Assembly (NCBI RefSeq): GCF_016801865.2
Contig: NC_068937.1
Span: forward strand, 8,450,207 to 8,514,206
Direction of reading: 5' to 3'
Source: Culex pipiens pallens
Taxonomy: Eukaryota > Arthropoda > Insecta > Diptera > Culicidae
DNA length: 64,000 bases
The notes beneath the pieces are model-generated. The model made no database searches. It was not told the origin of the DNA and saw nothing but the letters and a program-made list of their open reading frames with translations. Position numbers and translations under genes: made by a program. Positions 46,928 to 59,969 of this stretch are shown piece after piece (position 1 is the stretch's first letter; each line of letters begins with the position of its first letter).

Positions 46928-48640
46928 ATATTATTTAGTTTTTATGGTATTTGACAAACTAAGTGACATTCCCTACGCCTATGTTTCTCAAAGACAAATT
47001 TTAATATATTTTTTTGTGTTTTTTGGGCTAAGTAGTTTGTGCATGGACCCTTACTTTGACTCAGTTATTGCTTTTGTTGCGATACATTTGTAATTCATAA
47101 TTATCTTTAATATTTTTGAATTTCTTTTTTGTGATCTTAAAGTTTGGAATTTTTTGTGTTTTTAAATAATTTTTCTTTATTTAACGCGGTTTATGGTCAT
47201 AAAATTTAAAAATATATGTTTTGAAACCTAGTTTAAATCTTAATTGAATTTAATGAATTTTGAATTTCAAGCTTGAAAAATCGAAAAACTACCAAAACAG
47301 TAAAAAATATCTACACAAAGAAAAGTTTTCAGTATGGCAAAAGTTGAAAAATAGAAATAAAACTAAAATGTTTGAGCCAAAAGTATCAAAAATGCTCTAT
47401 GCAGTATAACAGTTATGCTCCTGTCTCAAATTTGCTGTTTATTAATTAATTTTGCGCACTTTTTCACGCATTGGTTGTTTTGAAAAAAGTATACTCTTGA
47501 GATAACGATCTTTTTATGGATCTTTTTAATGTGTTAAATCCTGTATCCCGAGAGGATTTTCTGATCGATTTAGTGTCTTGAGCAAAGTTGTAGGCTATGA
47601 TTAGGACTTTTCTGAAAAAAAAAAATAGGTACGCGGAAAAAAAACGATATATTTATTTAAGTTTTTATCACTAAAGGTTGAACTCGCGAAATATGTATTT
47701 TTTAATTATCTATTTTTATTTTTTTAAGAGACTAATAAAGGCATCTTCTGAGCCATAGTGCCTGATGGTGTAAAATCTGGTTAAGAAGATATGAATTTTT
47801 GAAAAAACTTGTGCTTTCGAAAATATCAAAAATCTAGATATTAAAAGTAATTTTCAAGCAAAATTGAATTTGCAATCGTACATTACTTATTTTTTATATT
47901 TTTTGATAGAATACGGTACATTCTATGAACAAAAAATCATGTTATTGCTTCTGTTAGGTATAAATATTTGATTTCTTTGCGATTTTTTTTGCATTTTAAA
48001 ACTATTTCTAGAAAGAAAAGTATTTCTAAAAAAAAAAATATTTTTGAAAAGCTAAGAAAATTTCGATGAAAATGATTTTTTACAGGCCTGCCATTAGCCT
48101 GTAACTTTTAACTGACGATCTCTGAAAGTATTGGTACGATTTTCAATCTAAAAATAATTTTGTGAAATATTCTGATCTCTTCAAAGTTTCTTATAGGAAA
48201 TTGTAGGACATTTTCTCAGCTCTTCAAGCCTTTTTAAAATTAAAAAAAGGCCTAAAATAAATATCTTAAATATTCGACAAACGATTTAAAAAGTGATTTC
48301 ATTGATTTTTTTTTACTTTTTTTATTTTGCGAATTGAAGTGGGATAGCCAGGATCAAGTCAGTCCAGGTCCGGTTGATTTAATTGAAAATTTAAAATTTT
48401 CAGCATTATTTTTTCCCCTTTATGTTTTGGGGAAACTTTGAAGGGATACTAAAATTTGAAATAAAATTGGCATGTGCATAATTATTTTAAAATTTTCGTG
48501 AAAAATAAACTGAAATTTAAGCTGAGACTGACAAGCATCTGCAAAGGCCTTATTATTGTTTCACTTTCCGCCACCTGTAACGTTTTTTTTTCTGTTCTTC
48601 TTTAAAAAAAACTTATTAGCATAATTATCCAATGCACCCT
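46928..48640. other. AT-rich intron DNA
   Basis: Long A/T runs. About 47520-47640 holds a relative of the 43.0-kb repeat in the opposite orientation. No coding-like frame. Confidence 0.35.
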
Positions 48641-49331
48641 CTCTAGAAAAAAAAAACGTCACTGCATGCCACCCCGCAGGTATAATGCCCTATCACACGC
48701 TATCACGCTGTTAAATCTGTCATCACCCCCTTAAGCTGAGTCGCGCTGTTCAATTCTTCCATAAGCTTCTCAGATTTCGAAATTCCAACCGTGGTGCGGC
48801 TCTCGTTACTCATTACGCCCCCAGCCCCTGAAATTGAGCAGTTAATTAGCTGAGGCTTAGCTCACATATCATAATAAAAATAAAGAAGAAGAAAAAGAAG
48901 TGTTGAAAAGCGAGCACATTTAATTGCGAATTTGCCTCGACGCCTCATAAGCTCTGATTATTATGCACCGAAAGCTTCGCTGCGACGAGCTTTCTTCTTT
49001 TCCTTCCAATAATCGCTGCAGCAACATTCTTTCGCGGTATAACAGCGCAATCCGCGCCAGCGATCGCTGTCATTAAGATGTTAGATTTCGCACCGGTTTG
49101 TTGTGCGCGTCTCGAGATCATCGCCATCAGCTTAAACACTCAAAATGTGACATTTTTTTCGAGGAGAGCGACTTAAACGTCAGGGATTCATTTCGATTTG
49201 TAGGTTGTGCATTCTCCCACTAGCGATGGACATCGCGTAGCGACGTTGAAAAAAACGAAAACAAAAACAATAGCGTAGCAACCCGTCCCGCGCGAACTGT
49301 CAAAATTGCGATCATCAACAGCTTCCTGAGC
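48641..49331 (+). promoter_or_regulatory. forked: Candidate promoter and leader of exon C
   Basis: From about 48650 the AT-rich text gives way to repeat-poor, more GC-rich DNA that runs without a break into exon C. The exon C frame is open back to 49224 (after TAG 49221-49223) but has no ATG in it, and the codons there are not biased until about 49308. No clear TATA box or initiator was found. The lack of a pyrimidine-rich acceptor just before 49332 favours a first exon over an internal one. Confidence 0.4.
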
Positions 49332-49993
49332 ATGCTGTCGCGGCGCCGCAAAAAGAACAACACCAACGCCGCCGCCACCACGCTGGAGGAAATGCTGGAC
49401 AAGGACCGCCGTAGCGATCTGCTGTCCCGCTCGTCCTCACCCTCGTCCTCGTCGTCGGCGACGTCCGACTCGTACGAGGAGTTCGAGTACCTTCGGCGCG
49501 ATCAGGCCTCCCAGCAGATCAAAACATCGAAGGCGTCGCCTGCTGTGACCGTCGCCGCCATGATCGACGACGAGTGCTCGCGGGCCAGCTCGAGCACCAG
49601 CGTGAGCAGTCTCACGAGCGGCTCCGGAAGTGCTGGGGCGGGCGGGGGAGCAGGAGGAGGAGGAGGAGCCATTGTTGGAAGTTCAAGTGTAACGTACAGC
49701 AAGTGTGAGAAGGTGAAGAACAATGGCAAGGCAGTAACAATGGGGGCGACTTCCGGGGCGGGAGGGGGAGCAGCGGGAAGTTTGAGAAGTCGTTGCTCGG
49801 AGCAGATCAAGCTGAGCGGAGTGAAGGTGGAGAATTTGATGGGAGGAGGAGGAGGGGGACCAGCGGTTAAGGAAGATGATGAAGATCCGGACGAGATCGA
49901 TGGTTACTGTCCGGTGGAGGTGCTGAAGAGTGAGGGCAGTGTGGTTGAGGGTGCTGGAGGAGGTGAGAAGAAGACGGAGATGAACATAATCAG
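49332..49993 (+). CDS. forked: Exon C: Ser/Gly-rich probable alternative first exon of forked
   Basis: ATG 49332 opens 220 codons plus two bases up to donor ATCAG|GTAAGA. Codons mostly end in G or C. The product starts with a basic cluster (RRRKK, residues 4-8), then a Ser-rich run (about 32-45), acidic/aromatic SYEEFEYLRR, Gly-rich runs (about 100-113 and 171-176) and an acidic patch EDDEDPDE (181-188). It is probably disordered and has no enzymatic motif. The donor phase equals that of exons A and B and fits exon D, giving an isoform whose ankyrin part starts at exon D. I do not recognise the N-terminus itself. Drosophila forked is known to use several promoters, which fits this reading. 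Confidence 0.72.
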
Positions 49994-50331
49994 GTAAGAA
50001 GGCGCGAAGGAGGAAAAGGTTCCGACCTTTTCTATGGTTATTAAGTCAGGGTGTTCGATTACATTGTGTGGGAAAGAACTGTTAGGTGTGAAAATTGAAA
50101 TGACTTAACTATTGATGCATGCGGAAATTGGAAGTAGGAACTGCTGTAACTGTGTTTTGAATAATTACCTTGTTTTATTTCAGTTTCCTTGCAACTATTG
50201 TGGAGAAATATTACTCTTACGTTCTTCTGACTTTTTTTTTGATATTCATATCAATATTATTCAAATCTGCTAGCCAGCGGTTAATTAATTTGTTAAACAC
50301 AATAAACTAAGATGTTGTGACAATATTAGTA
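49994..50331. other. Start of intron C-D
   Basis: AT-rich after the GTAAGA donor, with no recognised element before the MITE. Confidence 0.4.
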
Positions 50332-50702
50332 CAGTCCAGACTCGATTTTCCGAAGCTTCGATTATCCGGACCTTGGAAAATCGAATCACGAACAAAAAAA
50401 AATTGCTTTCGTATTTTTTTAATTTTCTTGTTTTTATTATTAAATTTTAGTTCTACGACCCCATTTTAGTCACATTTGAGTTGTTGATTGTCTATTAAAA
50501 AATAAAATGCATTTTTTTCAATATTGCATCAATGCCATTTTGGCCGCCATCTTGGATTCAAAAAATCTAAATCATTTTAGCGTAGTTTAGGGATACCTAA
50601 GCTCGACAATAAAAAATTAGACAGCGAAATTTTTTTTTTTTCGTGATTCAATTATCCGAAGTGAAATTTTTCCGAGGCCTTCGGATAATCGAGTCTGGAC
50701 TG
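50332..50702. mobile_element. Pogo-like MITE, copy 5
   Basis: CAGTCCAGACTCGATTTTCC at 50332 and CGGATAATCGAGTCTGGACTG ending 50702 are flanked by TA (50330-50331 and 50703-50704). It retains GCCATTTTGGCCGCCATCTT at about 50534-50553. Confidence 0.92.
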
Positions 50703-50788
50703 TATTGATAAAAAAAATCTTTCTTAGGATTAATTTATTCGAAATTTCTTGTTTGACACTTTTATTGAAGAGTTGGAAAATAAGAGGA

Positions 50789-51110
50789 CAGCCCAGACTC
50801 GATTGTCTGAAGACCTCGGAAAAATTTCACTTCGGATAACCATTACGAAAAAATAAGTTTTTTTATGTCTAATTTATTCTCGAGCTTTAGTAAGACCCAT
50901 AAACTTCTCTAAAGTGATTTAGAATGTTTAAATCCAAGATGGTGGTCAAAATGGCGATGGTATTTAATTTTAAATTAATTAAATTAAAATTAATCAATTA
51001 AATTAAATTAAAAAGGCAATCAAATATTCAAATTTAACAGAAATTGGGTAGCAAAACTCGAATTCGATGTTAAACGTAGAAAAAAGAATCGGATAATCGA
51101 GTCTGGACTG
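50789..51110. mobile_element. Pogo-like MITE, copy 6
   Basis: CAGCCCAGACTCGATTGTCT at 50789 and GGATAATCGAGTCTGGACTG ending 51110 are followed by TA. It lies only 86 bp after copy 5, with the internal part in the opposite orientation (CCAAGATGGTGGTCAAAATG at about 50934). Confidence 0.85.
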
Positions 51111-51112
51111 TA

Positions 51113-52695
51113 TTTGAAAACGATTCAATTCAAAAACTTTAGTAAAGTTTTAAAACTGAAAAACGCAGATTATGTGAAGTTACTTCAAAAGTTTCATGTA
51201 GATTGTTTTTTTTTTCATATTTTGTTTTTTGAAATTTAGGTATTTAATGAAAGATTATGGATCTTTTACTAAAATGTCTCATTTCAGAATTGTTCATTTT
51301 TGCAAATAAAAATAAGTTTTATCAAAAAACCAAAAATCACGCATTTTGATAAAAATGACAAAGTGAAAACTTCTCAGTTTAAATTTTAATCTTTTTGTAG
51401 TTTTTGAACTTCAGATATCATAAATCAATTGTTGTACAAATGTTTGGTGAAAATATGAACTTTTTTGGAGGTCATCCATAAAACTATAAACTATAAACGA
51501 TGTACTAGAGCCCTTTTAATTGCAAATCACCAAAAAAATGGTTCTGTTAAGGTAAAATTGTGATTTGCTGAAATTTTGTTATCAATATCTCAGATTTTGT
51601 GAAAATTTATTAAAATCGATTTGGCACTCACTTGCTATATAAAAAATTAAAGGTATCACTTCAAAATATCGCATTGTCTCTGATAAAAATCTAATAAAAA
51701 TCTCACTTTATCTCGTATGTTAATATGTATTCTCAGAAAAATGTCGCAATTTTTTTCTAAATTGTTAAAAAAATCTATTAAATAATTCATTTTGACACCC
51801 TTATTAAACTTATCATAATTTGAATATTTTTATAAAATATATATTTTGTTAAATTAGTAATTTTAAAATTTCGAAGGTTATTTTTCGTGATTTATCCTTC
51901 TCAAGCCAAATCCATTGTTAGAATATCCAATTACATCAAAATGAACTAAAGTACATATCATAGTTGGAAGGAACTCCTAAAATTCATAAGATTATCAGAA
52001 ATACGAATTTTTGAATTGATTTTTTACTTATGAAATAATTTGAATTGAATTGAAAAAAATGTGTAAATGTAGATCGTTATTCAAAAAAGCTTTGTTTTAG
52101 ATAAACTCATTTAAATTTTTTAATATTTTTTTACCCATTTGGCAAATTGAGAAGACAAATCTGAAGTGAGGAAAAATTATGCTGATCTGAGTATTTCACA
52201 ACAAGAAATTTCATGTTTTTAAGTTTAATTTTTCGAAAATTCTAGTTTTTTCCTAAAATACATTTTGTTTTCAATTTTCTTTGTATTTTGTGAAAATTTC
52301 TTAATTTTTATACAAATGATACTTTAATTAACCTAAGGCACTTCCCAGGATCCCTTGGAAAGATTGGCTGCGTTAGGGTCTGATTAGATTAGAAATGATA
52401 CTTTAAATTTAGTGGAAATTTATCAACAATTTATTTTTAATTTTCTTCGTATTTTGTGATAATCTCTCAATTTTATACAAATTAGACTTTAAATTTAGTG
52501 AAAATATATCAACTATTTCATGGATGTTTAACAAGGTTTTGTAAATTGAAATACTATTTGATATTAAAAAAACGATTTTTATCGTTAATAATTTTAATTG
52601 TTTATCAATAAAAACATTGATGTTGTAAAAAACTCCTCTAGATTATTTGGTTGTCATTTGATACTGAAAAAATTCTACATACTATTATTATTATA
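51113..52695. other. AT-rich intron DNA with a tiny LINE stub
   Basis: No coding-like frame. GAGGTCATCCATAAAACTAT at 51472 is a fragment of the Harbinger-like family. Around 52270-52330 and 52425-52510 there is a diverged tandem duplication (ATTTTCTTCGTATTTTGTGA type) into which the 52.3-kb insertion fell. Confidence 0.45.
52328..52392 (+). mobile_element. 65-bp 5'-truncated non-LTR retrotransposon stub
   Basis: A perfect 14-bp duplication AAATGATACTTTAA (52314-52327 and 52393-52406) flanks a GC-richer insert that ends TGATTAGATTAG, a typical simple-repeat 3' tail. Only the last few dozen bases of the parent element were copied. Confidence 0.85.
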
Positions 52696-53330
52696 CAGTC
52701 ATCCCACATATTCGGAACACCCACAAATTCGGAACACTTTTGTGATAATTTGTCAATAACATGGTAAACGCAACTTTTCTGTCGACCCTACTATTTTTAG
52801 GACCTTCATTTGGACATTCACTTGCTATTTTAGTAGTACTTTTTGAACAAAAAACCTCATTTCATGACTATTTTATCCAGAGCAGCAAAACACTGCCTCC
52901 AAATTGCCTGTTCCATGATTGTGGGATGTTATTGTGCCTCCCACAATTGTGGAACACCTGTATTTAATTGATATTTTCACAAAAAAAGTTATCAGACCAT
53001 TCGTAAAACATAACTATGCTTTAGTTTCGTTGGTTTCAGTGCGTGAAGTCATTATTTTGTAAAAATTATGTACTCATGGAGAGAACCAAAGTTTGTTTAC
53101 ATCCGTAAGAAAAAAGTGTTCCGAATTTGTGGATTTCAAGGATCAAAGTTTTTCTTCAAAAACTTGATATAAAAGTTAAAATTTGCAATTGTTCGATACA
53201 GCATTCGAAAGATCGCAAGAAAAGCTTTCAAATGAAGGTAAAAACGAATTATTAAGTTAAATTATCGATTTGCTATGAATTTTTGAGCATTGGCCGATCT
53301 GTAAACCGTTCCGAATATGTGGGATGACTG
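52696..53330. mobile_element. MITE with CAGTCATCCCACATATTCGG ends
   Basis: The ends CAGTCATCCCACATATTCGG (52696) and CCGAATATGTGGGATGACTG (53330) are perfect inverted repeats flanked by TA (52694-52695 and 53331-53332). The string TTCGGAACA and its inverse recur internally (52730 and 53119). At 635 bp with CAGT/ACTG termini it is a second pogo/Tc1-like family. The internal 68-codon frame is not coding-like. Confidence 0.93.
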
Positions 53331-53332
53331 TA

Positions 53333-54055
53333 CTAGATAATAAATTTAAGTTTATTTTTTTTTCGTAAGAAAAAAATGATAATAAAAATGAAGCTCTCAT
53401 AAAATTAAAAAAAAACGAACAAAATTAAATATTGTTTTTTGTTTTTTTTTTCATTTTTGTTCTTTTTCTTTCTTTTTTTTCTTGTTCTTCTTTTAATTTT
53501 TTTATTTTTTTTCATAAAATTGGCCGTTGCAAATATTTTTCAAAGTCAGAGCCGAGGGACATAAACTCGAAATAAAATATGTCGATACATTTTTGTTATG
53601 TTTCCCTTGTTTCCTTGGAAGTTTTTTTTATGCAACATTTGTTTTACAAAAAAAAAACTACACTTTGCTTGTTTATGTTTTTCTTGTTAAAATTTTACTT
53701 TTGATTTAAATTTTCATTTAACTTGTTTCGTTTAAGTTTATTTTTGATAGTTTTTTGATAATTCTACCACCATCATAACTATCATTGCTTTTTACCTCTT
53801 TTTTCATAATTCTACAGTCAGTTTTTTTTAATTTTTTTCTTATTTTGACATATTGTTATAGAAAAATACCATTATTATTTAAATTCTAATTGAAAGCGTA
53901 TATGCATAGTTTGGGACATTATAAAAATTAGTTAATACATATTTTTACTCAGAGTATAACGAATTGTTGTAAAAAAAAAAGCCAAGTTTTATGTTGGCCC
54001 CTTAAAAATGAGGTTTTTTTTCAAACATTGCCAAAATCATATAAAATAAGTCAAT
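53333..54055. other. AT-rich intron DNA
   Basis: Long T-runs. No feature recognised. Confidence 0.35.
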
Positions 54056-54350
54056 TTTTCAATTCAATTCGGTTTTATTGGTGCATAATCAAGTTACAAT
54101 AAGTTCTCTTAAAGTACATAACAGAGTTTTGGGGTTCCTTTCACCTGTGTGTTACATCATAATCCATTTTGAAGCAATTATTGTTGTTAACTAAGGGATT
54201 ACCAAGAGTAAGAAAAACATTTAAAAAAACTTGCTAAGATTCCAAAGAAACGAGATAGAAAAGGGAAAAACTTATAACTATATCACAATTTTTTATCCTT
54301 TGTAGATGTGCTTGATCATCAGCTCCCCAAGGGCTGGAAATTGCTCCGCC
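54056..54350 (-). mobile_element. Possible 3' end of a retroelement, minus strand
   Basis: On the minus strand the sequence runs through AACTTGATTATGCACCAATA to AATAAA (about 54070) and then GAATTGAATTGAAAA. This layout suggests a 3' untranslated end with a polyadenylation signal and a short repeat tail. No target duplication was found and the family is unknown. Confidence 0.4.
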
Positions 54351-56580
54351 TTGTCTTAAATTTAAAGCAATCTTCTTTCCAATGCTTTTTAAAGTATTTT
54401 TATGTTTTTAAATCGAATTGTGTGAATTGCGCAATCATCTTTTCTCATTTTTTGTGTTCTACGACTTCATATTTTAAATTTTTCGTGGTTTTGGTTTTTA
54501 TTCCAATCAACTAATTTGAGAGACTATGCTTTATTTTCTACCGAAGTCTGTCCACATTTCCAGTTGCAATAAAACCATTTGTTTACTGTGTATTCTAACA
54601 TCCCCGAAATGTATTACCCTGATTAATGCGGCCAGTCCTACAACGCTACTTTAACCGCAGAGAGGATTCTGTGAACGGAACACATTTCACAGAATCTAAA
54701 GGGGAGGAAGGATGCGTGGACATACCGTGCCAAACGCTTCGGGTTCGTTGAAAAGAATATTTTTTTGAATTTTTAAATATTTTGAGTTTTGTAGTTGGAA
54801 ATGTATGTCTTAAAATAAAAACAAACGTGTGAAACAGGCTAAAATAAATCAACAAAAAGCTGCTACCTTCAACTTGCAGAACCCTCTCACCTAATTGAAT
54901 TAATGCACCAGCCCAAACCAAAACTCGAAAATCACGACTATTGTGCAACACGACACTTCCGACGCAGAAAAAAATGCGTGCGCGCCAAACCGCTTCAAAT
55001 CCATTTATTTCGTGTGTACAATTTTTCAATTTTCACCCCGCTTCCCGAAACTAACAACTTGATTGGAGCCCGTGCCCGGATTCGAGTTACATCACCGAGC
55101 CCTACCAACACGGGCAAAAGCAGAAAAAAACAACGACTCGACTTTGATCCGGTCACTTATTGGAAATTGATCCAAAATGGAAGAAGGAGACGAAGAAACG
55201 TACAAATCCGCAAATTCCGTGAAATCGTGTGGATTTTTTAATCGATTCGGAAGCCAATAAACCGTGTAATGGGCACCCGGTTTACCCGGCCCGTGACTTG
55301 TGCTGGGTGAATTTTAAAAACCTTAATTATAATTATTGTTGACGGCGCTCGCCCGAACACGAGCATTTTATTAGAGGGGAATGTCACGTTAAGCTTGAGC
55401 TGAAATAGAAAATTGTCACGCGGCGAACCATTCAACTGTCAATGCTCTAACTTCGGGGTAACCCTTGAGTGCTTCGAGAGGTATTTATTTTGTTTTGTCG
55501 TTGAATTTTTTGAAATTAAATACGTTAAAAATTGAAGATCTGGCAGCCCTGTTTTGAGATTTCGATACCTAAAAGATTTTTTTTCCAGTTTGATTTTGAA
55601 CATTTGTTTCCTAAGAAGATTTTCTGCATATAATTGGATAGGTATTTGAAAGACTTTTCCAATGATTTTCAATTTTCGAAGATCTGGCAACCCTGCCATA
55701 ACATGTCTCCACTTAAGAAATATTTTCCAAACTGCTAAAGAATTATTTTGAAAATAAAAATTAAAGCGACATTTAAACTACATTCGTTTTTTTATATATA
55801 AGTATTTGAATATTATTATGAGTCTCTGGGAACACTGCCAAGGGTTAAGATTTGCTGAGTATTTTCAAGTTTTTTGTAGTTATTTTCAAAATAAATTAAG
55901 CCACTCAAAGGTCTCCAACTTCAGTGAATTCATTTTTACAGCAAATTTCTCTCCTCCCTCACCCGGAGGGAGGCGGGGTACTTTATATCGTCACCCACGT
56001 TTCAAAGCAAAGCAAATTAAAAAGAAGAAGAAAAAGCAAAAGAATCAGCCCATGTCAATACAATCATTAGCGCCACCACCGAGTCGTCCTCGCAGTTTTG
56101 CGAAGCTTTCTGCCAATTTCAACCTGCAAAAAAACGACGACGAAGCAACAGAAAACGATGAAAAATAATTGCACAGTTCAACGAAAGTAAAATTGAAACG
56201 GCGCGCTACTCTTTGTGAGGGTGAAATCTGCGCATGCTCCGAGGTCTTTGAAATAATAATAAAAATGAAAAATGGGATGTGTCGTGCGGGGGAGGCATTT
56301 AGTGGGTATGTTTACGGTACTAAAGTTTTGACTATTATGAGAAACTGTAGCGAATGCTTCGTTGTGGAGGTATGTTTTTTTTGTTGCAAGAGTTTTGAAG
56401 TAATTGGCGAAAGATGTTTTCTAATTAAAAGAATAATAAAATTTTAATGATTATCTTGATGTTGATGTAAAAGTCCAGCTCACCAAACTGAATAGTTATT
56501 TTTACTAGATTTTGGTCGATGCGTCATTGAAATCATCCAAAACATCGTTTTTTCTGTTCTTTTTTTTTGCTGAACATTAA
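54351..56580. other. Intron DNA with small dispersed repeats
   Basis: About 54680-54740 (GGAGGAAGGATGCGTGGACA) matches 23950. 54880-55430 is less AT-rich and repeat-poor. GATCTGGCAGCCCTG at 55536 and GATCTGGCAACCCTG at 55681 are inverse TGCCAGATC motifs that precede the array at 56.6 kb. Short + frames at 55806-56168 and 56169-56447 have no codon bias or splice support. Confidence 0.45.
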
Positions 56581-58990
56581 TCGCTTGGCAGTGCTCCCAG
56601 AATTTTTAATTTTATTCAATATGCCAAATTGACTGCCAAATTGAATTGATTTGGCACTGAAAAGATCGTCAAATTTCGCTGAAGTGATGACATTTGTTGG
56701 CAAGGATGCCAGATTCTCGAAATAAAATTATATTTAAAAAATCATATTTAAAAAATTATATTTTTTCACTTGAGCACTTAACACATTATACAAGGTTGCC
56801 AGATCTTCGATGTCTTTTTGTCATATTATTTTAAAAGTTTTTCTGCAAAAACCAACAAAGTAGCCGATAGTGCTTGGCAGTGCTCCCTGATCGTCGAAAT
56901 GCTTATGAAGAATTCATTTTAATCAGCTGAATGCCTTTCATAAAATTTTATTTCGATACATAAATCGTCTTACCTTGATGGTTAGGATGGTTAAATTTCG
57001 CTTAAGTCACCACATTTAACGGCAGGGTTGCCAGATCTTCTCTATTGACAACTTTTTTAATACTTCTTTAACAAAAAACGTTTTTGAAAGTCAGTGTTTT
57101 ATTTCGCAAAATACTGCGCTGAGAAGCTATGTAAGTATTACTTAAGAACTTATAACAGCCGCAAGGGCTGCCAGATCTTCATCTTTTCATAAAAAATTAA
57201 AAAAAAAACAATTCTTATTTCGAAATTTGTTGACAGTGCTCCTAGATCGATGGAAATTTTTCATTAAAATTTACAAACATTTCAGAAGTATTTTTTATCG
57301 TTGAAAATTCGTTAAAGACGGTCAGATCTATTTTTTTTAATTTTCAGCATAAAAATATTACCAAAACATAAAATATAATAGTGAACGACAATTAAAACTA
57401 TTCTGAGTGGCATTTTCTGACCTTTTTTTTTATTTCGCCCAAAAATCAACACTATTTCCGAAATTTCTAAACAGTGCTCCCAGATTGTTGGATTTTTTTT
57501 TCATTTAAATTTAGTCAAGCATTTTCGGTATTTTTTTGATTAAAATAATACAGAGTTGAGAAGCTATTTAAGTTTCACTTAAGAATCTATAGCATCAGAC
57601 AGAGCAGCCAGATCTTTTTTTCATAAAAAATAGTCCGAAATAGAGTTTTCAATATAAATATTCTAATTAAAATATAGTTACTGAATGGGACATAAAATAA
57701 TTCCGAGTTTTCATTTTATAATCTTTTTTAAAGATTTCCCTCATAAATCAACACTACTTCCGATATTTCTAGACAGTGCTTCCAGATCGTTGGAAATTTT
57801 TCATTAAAATTAACAAACATTTTAGAAGTTTTTTTTTTCTGTTGTATATTCGTAAAATACAGCGTTGAGAAGCTATGCAAATTTCACTTAAGAACTTATA
57901 GCATCAAACAGAGCTGCCAGATTTTCACTTGTTCATGAAAAATGGCCCGAAATTGAATCTTGAACATGAGAAGTAAAATAATTCTGAGGTTTCAGATTTT
58001 TTAAGATTTCTTTCTTGACAGTTCTCCCATATTGTTGGAAGTTGAGTTTTTAAAGTAATGATTCTGAGTTGCATTTTCTGCTTTCAGATTTTTAATTATT
58101 TCCTACAAAAGTCTTGACAGTGCACCCAGATTGTTGGAATTTTCGTCATTCAAATTTACAAACATTTTGGGAAGTTTTTTTATCCCAAAAATTGTTGAGA
58201 AGCTAAACAAGTTTTACTTAAGAACTCATATCATTTGTCAGGGCTGCAAGATCTTATTTTTTTCAAATGAAAATAAAATGAATCTAGGCTGCATTTTCTG
58301 ATATTTGTTTCAAGATTTTCCGCAAAGATCAACACTTTTTCTCAACATAAAAAATATCAACGCTATTTCCGATATTTTTGGCAGTGCTCCCAGATTGTTG
58401 GAAATTTTTCTTTAATTATTTAAAAGTTTGCGACAAGTTTTAGTGAACATTAGTCAATTAATGATGTTTTTTGGCAGTGTTGCCAAATTTTCAAAATTGA
58501 CTTAATGTGAATAGTGACATAATTTTTCTCTGATGTTTAGCTTAAATTCTCTTATTTTTTTTTCGCATGGTGCCAGATTTCAGGTTCAAGAAAAGACAAA
58601 ATAAGTTTTTTTTTCGTAAAACTTTTGATGCTCTTTACCAAAATTAAATTAAATAAAATATTCTTGAGTATTCAGCAAATTACAGTGCTACCAGATCACC
58701 TAATTTTTTTTATTTCAAACTTTTTTTTTTCTAAATTAGGGTTTGATCCTTCTACCATACCAAATATGTAACGTCCAACATAAGGAATTTGGTTAATTTT
58801 TACTTAAGTGGTAATATTTCATAACAGGGTTGCCAGACCTTCATAATGAAGTATCTGAAAAATATTTAAAATTACTTTCATTCAATTTCGTAAATGTAGA
58901 TATCGAAAAGCATTGACAATTTTTAATAAGTATTTAAAGTATTGGGAAGGGTTGCCAAATTGATAGAAATTTAATTCAAAATCGAGATTT
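56581..58990. repeat. Degenerate array built on TGCCAGATCT motifs
   Basis: About 20 motif copies occur in 2.4 kb, in two alternating types. Type 1 is GGGTTGCCAGATCTTC or GGGCTGCCAGATCTT (for example 56794, 57024, 57163, 57600, 57909, 58827). Type 2 is ACAGTGCTCCCAGATTGTTG (for example 57231, 57469, 57769, 58116, 58380). Longer shared text such as GAGAAGCTAT and CACTTAAGAACTTATAGCAT recurs between them at about 57122, 57554, 57869 and 58197, so a unit of roughly 250-420 bp has been repeated and has diverged. No ORF. I do not recognise the family. Confidence 0.75.
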
Positions 58991-59969
58991 CAGATTTTCG
59001 ATGCAAGTCAGCAAACGGCAACAATGTTGCTAATCTTAAATCATTAGCAAAGGTTTATCTCAAACTAAAATCAATTTTACCCAGCACAAGCATGTTTATC
59101 AAGCAGATCTTGCTCTAAACTGTCACCACCACTGGAGACATCCTTTTCAGCAAACCCCCAAGTCAGATCCAGTTTCCGTGCTCAAAGCATTGAATTGAAT
59201 TGTAATCAGTTTAATAGGCTCCAATCAACCGACGTAGAAAAAAACGAGACCGATCTACAAGCCTCCATTTTCCTTTCAATCAAACGGCTGAAAAACGAGC
59301 TTCCTGCGTGACTTTCAGGCATTACCACCACCTGCGCCATCAATCTGTCACTGTCATTATAATTATGTGCTTTTCCAAGTTGGGGCTTTTGTACGTGAAG
59401 ATTTTTTTTTCGACGTGCAATTTGCTACTACTCAATAGGTAATTGGATCGTGAACGCTCACGAGCTCAGATGGGATCGGAAACGAGTTTTTTTTCCTCAA
59501 ACTGCTCGCAGTAAAAGTGTTTCAGCGCGTTGACAGCGCTGCGGAGAGTAGTGGGCCGTACTTATCGTCCACTTTCATCCCGAGGCTACGCGCTCCAATT
59601 GCGCCAGGGAGCAACATTTGCATAGAGTCACGCGAGCGAAACTGACCTTGCGATCCAGGTTTCGTTTTTCCGCAAAGACCTGTTCCTAGAGTTAGAGGAA
59701 ATGGAGAGGAAAAGCAGCTCGAGGTGGCTATTGGGGACGGTTTTTGTGGGAGAACCTCGCAGGGTTGTAACGAAAGTGATTCAGAGCAGTTGGAAAATGG
59801 GTCGAGTCGAGTCTACGGGCTCGTCGGGATAAGTGAAATTGAGCTAACGGGATCAACTCCTATATGAGGAGTACTAACGATCGTAGCATTGCCTTGGGCG
59901 GGTTGGAATGTTGGGCAGAAATGGGACTTAAAATCTAGGCCTTTAAATGTTAGTAACTTACAGCTCTAA
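58991..59969. other. Repeat-poor intron block
   Basis: About 59050-59900 is unique-looking and moderately GC-rich (for example GTTGACAGCGCTGCGGAGAG at 59530). No frame with codon bias. Possible conserved non-coding or regulatory DNA upstream of exon D. Confidence 0.4.
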
